Shown here piece by piece: positions 5,739 through 11,416 of a stretch of 11,416 bases of DNA. The stretch spans positions 1-11,416 of the forward strand of contig JAUWOV010000058.1 of NCBI GenBank assembly GCA_030611945.1. Reading direction: 5' to 3'. A model generated the notes under the pieces. The model searched no databases. It was not told the origin of the DNA and saw only the letters and a program-made list of their open reading frames with translations. Each line of letters opens with the position of its first letter. Positions within the stretch are counted from its first letter, which is position 1. The translations under genes and the position numbers were made by a program. The DNA comes from a bacterium. GTDB lineage: Bacteria; JAHJDO01.

Positions 5739-6290
5739 GTGTCTAGAATAGGGCTCATGCCAATAGATATTCCGGATGGTGTTAAGGCGCAGATAGATGG
5801 GAAGCTGGTTAAGGTTAGCGGACCTAAAGGCGCTTTGGAACATAAATTAGATGCAGAGGTATCTGCAGCTGTAGAGGATAATAAGATTATTGTAAAGAGA
5901 GGATCGGATACGAAATCAGCAAGAGCAAAACATGGATTAAATAGAGCTTTAATTGCCAATATGGTAATAGGAGTAACTACAGGGTTTGAAAAAATTCTGG
6001 AAATCAAGGGAGTAGGATATAGAGCTCAAATGCAGGGGCAGAAGCTGCAGCTGCAATTGGGTTTTTCACATCCAATAGTATATGAGATTCCGTCAAATAT
6101 AGAGATTGAAGTAAGGAAAAATAATCAGATTGTAGTGAAAGGAATTGATAAACAGTTGGTAGGCGAGGTAGCTGTCGCAATCAGGAATATGAGAAAACCA
6201 GAGCCATATAAAGGAAAGGGAATTCGCTATTTGGGCGAGCACATTAAACACAAAGTTGGTAAAACAGCCACAGCTGGCGTGCAGGCATAA
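5739..6290 (+). CDS. rplF: 50S ribosomal protein L6 (uL6)
   Basis: The protein has 183 residues from GTG 5739, or 184 from the overlapping ATG at 5736. L6 binds helix 97 of 23S rRNA near the factor-binding site. From GTG the protein begins MSRIGLMPIDIPDGV, the typical family start. Further blocks are KLVKVSGPKGALEHKL, RAKHGLNRALIANMVIGVTTGFEKILEIKGVGYRAQ, LQLGFSHPIVYEIP, IVVKGIDKQLVGEVAVAIRNMRKPEPYKGKGIRYLGEHIKHKVGKT. Both copies of the duplicated L6 fold are present. It follows rpsH with the ribosome-binding site overlapping that gene's stop. Confidence 0.96.
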   Translation: MSRIGLMPIDIPDGVKAQIDGKLVKVSGPKGALEHKLDAEVSAAVEDNKIIVKRGSDTKSARAKHGLNRALIANMVIGVTTGFEKILEIKGVGYRAQMQGQKLQLQLGFSHPIVYEIPSNIEIEVRKNNQIVVKGIDKQLVGEVAVAIRNMRKPEPYKGKGIRYLGEHIKHKVGKTATAGVQA

Positions 6291-6302
6291 AGGATACTGC
6301 TA

Positions 6303-6668
6303 ATGAAATTAAAAGGTAGAGCTAGAAGACATAAGAGAGTAAGAAAAAAAGTTATTGGCACAGCTCAAAGACCAAGGTTATGTGTCTTTAGAAGTTTAGG
6401 ACATATATATGTTCAATTAATTGATGATGGGAACAGCAGGACAATACTTTCAGCGTCAACTCGTTCAAAAGGCCCCGAAGGCGTTCGGGGTGGGAAAATA
6501 AAGTACGGAGGAAACGTAGCAGCAGCAAAAGCCGTGGGAAAGATGCTGGGGGAGAAAGCGTTAAATAATAAGATTACAGATGTTGTATTTGATAAGGGAG
6601 GATATTTATATCATGGCCGCATAAAGGCTTTAGCAGACGCGGCCAGAGAAGCCGGGCTTAAGTTTTAG
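6303..6668 (+). CDS. rplR: 50S ribosomal protein L18 (uL18), with a small loop insertion
   Basis: The 121-residue protein binds 5S rRNA together with L5. Typical blocks are [35 protein letters not shown], the SAST motif, [18 protein letters not shown] and [28 protein letters not shown]. Between SAST and GN the loop reads [16 protein letters not shown]; compared with remembered E. coli and Bacillus L18 it is about four or more residues longer. The added codons coincide with a perfect GC-rich inverted repeat at 6473-6490. Start ATG 6303 has AAGGA (6290-6294) 8 nt upstream. Confidence 0.96.
   Translation: MKLKGRARRHKRVRKKVIGTAQRPRLCVFRSLGHIYVQLIDDGNSRTILSASTRSKGPEGVRGGKIKYGGNVAAAKAVGKMLGEKALNNKITDVVFDKGGYLYHGRIKALADAAREAGLKF
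6473..6490. repeat. GC-rich perfect inverted repeat inside rplR
   Basis: CCCCGAA-GGCG-TTCGGGG forms a 7-bp perfect stem with a 4-nt loop, and a flanking G-T pair can extend it. It is strikingly GC-rich against an AT-rich gene and encodes the extra glycine-rich loop of L18 (GPEGVRG). It could be an in-frame REP-like palindrome insertion or a local RNA hairpin. There is no T-tract, so it is not a terminator. Confidence 0.6.
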
Positions 6669-6671
6669 CGT

Positions 6672-6678
6672 GAGGAGG
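6672..6678 (+). promoter_or_regulatory. Shine-Dalgarno GAGGAGG supporting the TTG start of rpsE
   Basis: A seven-base match to the anti-Shine-Dalgarno sequence lies 7 nt before TTG 6686. There is no ATG or GTG at that spacing in the frame, so this site decides the rare TTG start. Confidence 0.8.
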
Positions 6679-6685
6679 AACTAGT

Positions 6686-7177
6686 TTGATAGAAAACAGA
6701 AAAGAAAAGGGCGCAGATGGGCAGGAGCTAATAGAGCGAGTTGTGCATGTAAATAGAGTTGGTAAGGTTGTAAAAGGCGGAAGAAAGTTTGGTTTTAGTA
6801 GTCTGGCTGTAGTAGGGGATGGAAATGGAAAAGTAGGATACGGCATAGGTAAGGCAAACGCAGTACCTGAGTCAATAAAAAAAGCTGTCCAATCAGCAAA
6901 GAGGAATATGATAGATGTTTTAATTGTAGATACAACAATCCCGTTTGAAATAGTAGGTCATTATGATGCAGCAAGAATTATGTTGAAACCTGCTTCAAAG
7001 GGAACTGGTGTAATTGCAGGAAGCGCGGTTAGGGCTGTATTGGAAGCTGTTGGCATTCAAAATGCTTTGACAAAATGTTTGGGATCCAATAATTCTATAA
7101 ATGTTGTTAGAGCAACAATAGAAGGTTTGAGAAATATATCAGAGATTTATGAGTTATCAAAGAAAAGGCGCAGATAA
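6686..7177 (+). CDS. rpsE: 30S ribosomal protein S5 (uS5)
   Basis: The 163-residue protein has the usual length. It sits at the mRNA entry site and acts in decoding fidelity. The N-terminal double-stranded-RNA-binding-like domain reads [54 protein letters not shown]. The C-terminal domain reads [48 protein letters not shown]. The TTG start is supported by GAGGAGG. In many bacteria rpmD (L30) follows; here rplO begins at once after the stop, so L30 is absent from its normal place. Confidence 0.97.
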   Translation: MIENRKEKGADGQELIERVVHVNRVGKVVKGGRKFGFSSLAVVGDGNGKVGYGIGKANAVPESIKKAVQSAKRNMIDVLIVDTTIPFEIVGHYDAARIMLKPASKGTGVIAGSAVRAVLEAVGIQNALTKCLGSNNSINVVRATIEGLRNISEIYELSKKRRR

Positions 7178-7618
7178 ATGATATTAGGTAATTTGAAAGT
7201 TCCTAAAGGCGCTAGCAAGAGGAAGAAAATAGTTGGACGCGGCGATGGTTCCGGTCATGGGAAAACTGCCTGCAGGGGGAGCAAGGGGCAGAGATCAAGA
7301 TCCGGCGGCGGAGTTCGCCGTGGTTTTGAAGGCGGTCAAATGCCTCTCTATCGCAGAGTGCCAAAAAGAGGATTTACAAGCCGCTCAAGGGAAAAAATAG
7401 CAATTATAAATATAGAGAAATTAAATTGTTTTAAGGACGGCTCGGTTGTGAATCTTGAGCGTCTTACAGAAAAAGGGCTGTTAAAGTCTCAGAATGCTTT
7501 AGTCAAAATTTTAGGTGTGGGAGAGTTAAAGAAAAAGTTAAATGTAAAAGCGCATAGCTTTAGTAAGGGTGCTATCAAGAAGATTGTAGGCGCTGGAGGA
7601 ACTGCAGAGGTTACATAA
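7178..7618 (+). CDS. rplO: 50S ribosomal protein L15 (uL15)
   Basis: The 146-residue protein is a late-assembly, 23S rRNA-binding component. The glycine- and arginine-rich N-terminus is diagnostic: KVPKGASKRKKIVGRGDGSGHGKTACRGSKGQRSRSGGGVRRGFEGGQMPLYRRVPKRGF. The globular C-terminal part reads INIEKLNCFKDGSVVNLERLTEKGLL ... VKILGVGELKKKLNVKAHSFSKGAIKKI. The start abuts the rpsE stop (TAA|ATG), and the stop overlaps the secY start (TAATG). Local GC is higher in the glycine-rich part, as expected from its composition. Confidence 0.97.
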   Translation: MILGNLKVPKGASKRKKIVGRGDGSGHGKTACRGSKGQRSRSGGGVRRGFEGGQMPLYRRVPKRGFTSRSREKIAIINIEKLNCFKDGSVVNLERLTEKGLLKSQNALVKILGVGELKKKLNVKAHSFSKGAIKKIVGAGGTAEVT

Positions 7619-8931
7619 TGCTATCAGGATTTCAAGATATATTTAGAATACCAGAATTAAAGAAGCGGGTTTTGTTTACCTTGTCTATTATAGCTGTTTT
7701 TAGAATAGGCGCCTTTGTCCCGACTCCAGGTATAGATACCAGCGCGTTGGTTGAGTATTTTACCAGAATGCAGGGAACTCTCTTTGGAATGGCAGACCTG
7801 TTTTCAGGAGGAGCATTACGAAAACTATCCATATTTGCCCTTGGCATAATGCCGTATATTAGCGCTTCAATCATAATGCAGTTATTGACTCCAGTTATCC
7901 CTTATTTAGAAAAATTGTCAAAAGAAGGAGATTTTGGACGAAAGAAGATAACTCAGTATACCAGATATGGAACAATAGTGGTAAGCCTGATTCAGTCTAC
8001 GGGTATTAGCTTGTGGCTGTCTAATCCGCATAGTTTTGGTGGATTAAAAATAGTTCCTAATCCAGGACTTTACTTTCACTTCATAGTTGTAATGACTCTT
8101 ACTACAGGAACAGTGTTCATTATGTGGTTGGGAGAACAGATAACTGAACGCGGGATAGGAAATGGAATATCACTTATAATTTTTGCGGGAATTGTTGCCG
8201 GAATGCCTGGAGATCTAGGCAGAACCTATAGATTGCTTGATACAGGGCAGATGAGGTTTTTCTCACTAATATTTCTCGCAGCAATTATGATTGCAGTTAT
8301 TGCAGCAGTGGTCTTAATTACACAAGGATACAGGAAGATACCTGTTCAATATGCGAAGCGTATTGTTGGAAGAAAAATGTATGGAGGGCAAAATACGCAC
8401 ATCCCGTTACGTGTAAACCAGGCAGGAGTGATTCCGATTATATTTGCGGTTTCTATTATGATGTTTCCACAGACAATAATGACCTTTTTACCAGCTAAAA
8501 GTTCAATAATTGGAACCATTGTTTCCTATTTCTCAATGAACCAATGGCCGGGTATGATAATGTATGTTGTTTTAATTATATTATTCACATACTTTTACAC
8601 AGCTATTACTTTTAATCCTATAGAAATGGCTGATAATATGAAGAAATATGGCGGATTTGTTCCAGGTATAAGACCAGGCAAACCAACTGCTGAATATTTT
8701 GACAGGATAATGACAAAAATTGCTTTTGCAGGAGGTATGTTTTTAGGGGCTATAGCAATCTTACCAACCTTAATGACAAAGTGGATGAATATTCCATTCT
8801 ATTTTGGAGGAACTTCACTTTTAATAGTTGTCGGAGTTGCTCTGGATACAATGAAGCAGGTAGAATCGCACCTGTTAATGAGACATTATGAAGGGTTTAT
8901 GAAAAAAGGGAAATTAAGGGCGCGGTATTAA
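7618..8931 (+). CDS. secY: Preprotein translocase subunit SecY
   Basis: The 437-residue protein has normal length and forms the channel of the Sec translocon in the inner membrane with SecE and SecG. Ten membrane helices are expected and the hydrophobic segments fit. Family blocks include FRIGAFVPTPGID near the start, GGALRKLSIFALGIMPYISASIIMQLL (about residues 64-90), ERGIGNGISLIIFAGIVAGMP (about 177-197), the cytoplasmic loop YRKIPVQYAKRIVG (about 238-251), HIPLRVNQAGVIPIIFA and FNPIEMADNMKKYGGFVPGIRPGKPT. The start overlaps the rplO stop and has GAGG 7 nt upstream. No adk, map, infA or rpmJ follows; a Sec-exported Rhs gene does. Confidence 0.97.
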   Translation: MLSGFQDIFRIPELKKRVLFTLSIIAVFRIGAFVPTPGIDTSALVEYFTRMQGTLFGMADLFSGGALRKLSIFALGIMPYISASIIMQLLTPVIPYLEKLSKEGDFGRKKITQYTRYGTIVVSLIQSTGISLWLSNPHSFGGLKIVPNPGLYFHFIVVMTLTTGTVFIMWLGEQITERGIGNGISLIIFAGIVAGMPGDLGRTYRLLDTGQMRFFSLIFLAAIMIAVIAAVVLITQGYRKIPVQYAKRIVGRKMYGGQNTHIPLRVNQAGVIPIIFAVSIMMFPQTIMTFLPAKSSIIGTIVSYFSMNQWPGMIMYVVLIILFTYFYTAITFNPIEMADNMKKYGGFVPGIRPGKPTAEYFDRIMTKIAFAGGMFLGAIAILPTLMTKWMNIPFYFGGTSLLIVVGVALDTMKQVESHLLMRHYEGFMKKGKLRARY

Positions 8932-8967
8932 AAATTTAAGTAATGAAGAAACTTAGAAATTGACTAT

Positions 8968-8973
8968 AAGGAG
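8968..8973 (+). promoter_or_regulatory. Shine-Dalgarno AAGGAG for the Rhs D gene
   Basis: AAGGAG lies 8 nt before ATG 8982 in the 50-bp gap after secY and fixes the start of the large exported protein. The gap shows no terminator hairpin and no convincing -35/-10 pair, so transcription may continue from secY. Confidence 0.7.
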
Positions 8974-8981
8974 ACAGTGAA

Positions 8982-11416
8982 ATGACTATCAAAAAAATAA
9001 TCACATTAGCCAGCCTATCTATTCTATGTCTTTTAACCCTCTCCCCCAATCTTGAAGCCAAAGGTAGAAACATTGATATTACCATCGCCCCTGATAAAGC
9101 GGAAGATTATGTTATAGAAGAAAAAGCCACATTTGACATAGAGATGACGCGTCGTAATAGACCTGCCAACATAAAGCTGAAGCAGATAGAAGCAACATTC
9201 CCAAATGAAGATATTTCAGTAAGTTTAACCAAAGTCAGCAAAGGCAAATTTAAATATATCAGCGAGGGATTTGAGGAGACTGGAGAGAAGACACTAGCCA
9301 TGACGGTAAGGACTTATGGAGCGGTAAAAAGCGTGGAGAGTCTTGAAAGAGCAAAGGAGAGACTTGAGAAGAGGATAGAGAAGCTGGAGGAACGAAAGGA
9401 GAACACAAACAATGAGAGGCTCAAGCGAATACTAGACAGGTTAATAGCCAAATGTCAGAGAAGCATTCAGAAGATAGAAGCTAAAATAGAGAAGATTAGA
9501 GAGAAGGGAATTATAGGCGAAGCTAGTTTGACGATCAATGTAATACCCATTGCTCCGCCGCCAGAAGTTCCTGAATCAGGACATATTTACGGCAATGTGT
9601 ATGACAGTGTGACAGAACTTCCCATTTATGAAGTTGTAATAATAGTAGAAGGAATAGAAGGAGGAGTTTCAACTGATGAAGAAGGAAGATTCAGATTCCC
9701 TATATCAGAGTTTGAGGGAGATTTCAGAGACGCAAAACTCCTCATTCAAAAAGAAGGATATATTTCTGTAACGAGAAATATAAGCGTAGTATCGGAAAGA
9801 GATGTTTCGGTAGGAGATATCTATCTAAAAGAGGTTGATCCTGTAGTTACAGAGATAACGCCAGCAGGAGGAGAGGCTACTGATTCTACTGAAACAGTAA
9901 AGTTAATTTTTCCTCCTGATGCAGTATCAGAGCCGGTTGATATTGTAATTACGCCGTATGAAGAAGAAAAGGAATTACCAGAAAAACTTCCGCTTAATAC
10001 TGGTTTTTTAACAGGGATAAGCGTTCAGGACGGAGGAGCCACATTCACACAGCCTGTAACCGTGGAATTGCCAAATGACAAAGGATTTCCGCCGGGCACA
10101 TTAATTCCCATTGGCAGATACTATCAAGATATAGAAGAGTGGGTGCATGAAACAATGGCGGTTGTAAACGAAGACGGAACCAAGATAGTATATCAGACGA
10201 CTCAATTCAGCAACCATTCTGCAGGTGTATCAACAAAGACTGAGGATGGTGGCGCAGGAGTGCATGGAGATAAAGAAGTAGACAAAGCGCCAGACGATCC
10301 ATTCCAACCTGAGCCAGGGGTTTACGCAGGTCTCAGAATGGGAAATCTTACTATTGAACATAAGCTTCCTTCAATTAAATGTCTTGGCAAAATAGAGGCG
10401 TTAAATTTTTACTATCAAACGGAGACAGTAAATCCCAGACCAAGGGTAAGCTTAGAACTTAGATGTCCGTCAGGTGGAGTAGGAGGAAGACCAATCCCGG
10501 AGACACTTGGATTTGATATATCTATAGGAGACGAGAATAGACATGTTGTGTTTGAATCTCAGCCAGGATGGTATAAACAGAGTTACATGTTTGACGCAAG
10601 AGATGGAGACGGCAATCTTCTTCCTACAGGAAGTTATCCGTATTCAGCAAATACAAGCAATGACTATGATGCTGTTTACTGCTTGACAGACGAATTTGGA
10701 GGTCCTCCGCTCGTATCAACAGGCATACCAACAGAAAAACCAGTTTCAATTCCAATGGTTGCGCCAGGAAGAGTAGAAATTCAGAATGAGACCGACAGCC
10801 CGTTTGGCGCAGGTTGGAGTATAGAAGGTTTGCAAAGAATGCATTTTGATCCTGATGGCACAATACTCCTGACAAATGGCGATGGAAGCATGGATATATT
10901 TGCAGCAGGGGAAGAAGTAGCAAAGGGATTTGGAATTCCTGCGTACATAGCAATAAGTCCTGAGGAAGACATCATTGTAACAGACCCATTCATTTCTCAG
11001 ATGACAGAAGTAGGAAAATCGGAAGTAATAACAGTCGTAAGAATAAGTCCTGATGGCACTAAAACAAAGGTAGTTGATTTAGAGAGACCAACAGGGATAG
11101 TTTATGACGCATTTGGCAATTTATATATAGCAAGCGCCAGATTTCCAAAGTATGAAAACGGCATCCCAATCCCGGGAACTTTTCCAACGATACTCAGAAT
11201 AGACCCTTTAGGAGGAACTACAGAATTGCCCTGTCCAGCCGCAAGACCTGGAGCATTAGCGATAGACGCACTGAATAATCTATATGTAGCTGACCTTATA
11301 ATGGGCAGAATATACAAGATAACGCCTTTAGGCCAGGTAAGTATTTTTGCAAAAGGATTTCAAATGCCGGGGGAAATGGCGTTTGATACATCAGGAAATC
11401 TCTACGTAGCCAATGG
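8982..11416 (+). CDS. Giant Sec-exported Rhs/teneurin-like protein D, N-terminal part (3' end outside window)
   Basis: The frame is open for 811 residues to the window edge. In order: a signal peptide (TIKKIITLASLSILCLLTLSPNLEA, cleavage after about residue 26) and an Ig-like beta domain (27-115). A charged coiled-coil hairpin follows (about 117-176), then a carboxypeptidase-regulatory-like beta domain (about 200-285; GNVYDSVTELPIYEVVI ... STDEEGRFRF). Next is a ZU5-like domain (about 286-430; FPPDAVSEPVDIVITP), then the plug/shell entry typical of YD proteins (MGNLTIEHKLPSIKCLGKIEALNFYY, and SPFGAGWSIEGLQRM at 606-620). Last comes a beta-propeller of NHL type (from about 649; RPTGIVYDAFGNLYIA, GALAIDALNNLYVA, MPGEMAFDTSGNLYVAN). 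YD repeats should follow beyond the window. There is no PAAR or VgrG-like start, so export is by Sec, not by type VI secretion. The identification is firm; the toxin tip is not visible. Confidence 0.92.
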   Translation, partial: MTIKKIITLASLSILCLLTLSPNLEAKGRNIDITIAPDKAEDYVIEEKATFDIEMTRRNRPANIKLKQIEATFPNEDISVSLTKVSKGKFKYISEGFEETGEKTLAMTVRTYGAVKSVESLERAKERLEKRIEKLEERKENTNNERLKRILDRLIAKCQRSIQKIEAKIEKIREKGIIGEASLTINVIPIAPPPEVPESGHIYGNVYDSVTELPIYEVVIIVEGIEGGVSTDEEGRFRFPISEFEGDFRDAKLLIQKEGYISVTRNISVVSERDVSVGDIYLKEVDPVVTEITPAGGEATDSTETVKLIFPPDAVSEPVDIVITPYEEEKELPEKLPLNTGFLTGISVQDGGATFTQPVTVELPNDKGFPPGTLIPIGRYYQDIEEWVHETMAVVNEDGTKIVYQTTQFSNHSAGVSTKTEDGGAGVHGDKEVDKAPDDPFQPEPGVYAGLRMGNLTIEHKLPSIKCLGKIEALNFYYQTETVNPRPRVSLELRCPSGGVGGRPIPETLGFDISIGDENRHVVFESQPGWYKQSYMFDARDGDGNLLPTGSYPYSANTSNDYDAVYCLTDEFGGPPLVSTGIPTEKPVSIPMVAPGRVEIQNETDSPFGAGWSIEGLQRMHFDPDGTILLTNGDGSMDIFAAGEEVAKGFGIPAYIAISPEEDIIVTDPFISQMTEVGKSEVITVVRISPDGTKTKVVDLERPTGIVYDAFGNLYIASARFPKYENGIPIPGTFPTILRIDPLGGTTELPCPAARPGALAIDALNNLYVADLIMGRIYKITPLGQVSIFAKGFQMPGEMAFDTSGNLYVAN

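Noticed and set aside
7306-7320. CGGCG-GAGTT-CGCCG inverted repeat in rplO
   Set aside because: It encodes the conserved Gly/Arg stretch of L15 (GGGVRRGF); composition alone explains it.
8960-8970. TTGACT/TATAAG just before Rhs D as a promoter
   Set aside because: The two hexamers overlap instead of being about 17 nt apart, and TATAAG coincides with the ribosome-binding site.
9107-11317. Reverse-strand ORFs of 64-109 codons under Rhs D and elsewhere
   Set aside because: They lie opposite a continuous forward gene with clear domains and show no recognisable protein features.

Overview
The window is AT-rich and every gene I can support lies on the + strand. It has three parts. (1) Positions 1-3245 hold the end of one Rhs/YD-repeat protein, a second short Rhs core-plus-tip gene, two small membrane-protein genes and a 22-codon stub. 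(2) Positions 3245-8931 hold a compact block of the S10/spc ribosomal-protein operon: rpmC-rpsQ-rplN-rplX-rplE-rpsZ(S14, zinc type)-rpsH-rplF-rplR-rpsE-rplO-secY. (3) From 8982 to the right edge runs the N-terminal part of another very large exported Rhs/teneurin-like protein, still open at the window end.

Organism: the gene order, the four-cysteine S14 and the standard SecY are bacterial. Three features fit an uncultivated environmental lineage of the Omnitrophota or a similar candidate phylum better than a well-known model phylum: the absence of rpmD (L30) between rpsE and rplO, an AT-rich imperfect palindrome between rplE and rpsZ, and giant Sec-exported YD-repeat proteins. This placement is an inference from memory and is weak.

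Layout and function: in most bacteria rpmC follows rplP, and secY is followed by adk/map/infA or the S13-S11 genes. Here both neighbours are replaced by Rhs genes: the tail of one Rhs system lies directly before rpmC (TAATG overlap) and the head of another starts 50 bp after secY. The left Rhs region looks like a polymorphic-toxin cassette series. Rhs core A ends in a 50-residue cysteine-rich tip and overlaps a four-helix membrane protein. Rhs core B ends in a membrane-helix tip and overlaps a two-helix membrane protein. A third unit follows, reduced to 22 codons. Units B and C both open with the same leader peptide (MIQGNLxLKLE), placed immediately after the preceding stop codon. Genes are packed with zero or very short spacing throughout, so translation is probably coupled and the Rhs region and ribosomal block may share a transcript.

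No stretch over 300 bases lacks a gene. The longest gap, 154 bp between rplE and rpsZ, is filled by the palindromic repeat. No tRNA, rRNA, CRISPR array, transposase gene or convincing intrinsic terminator was seen.
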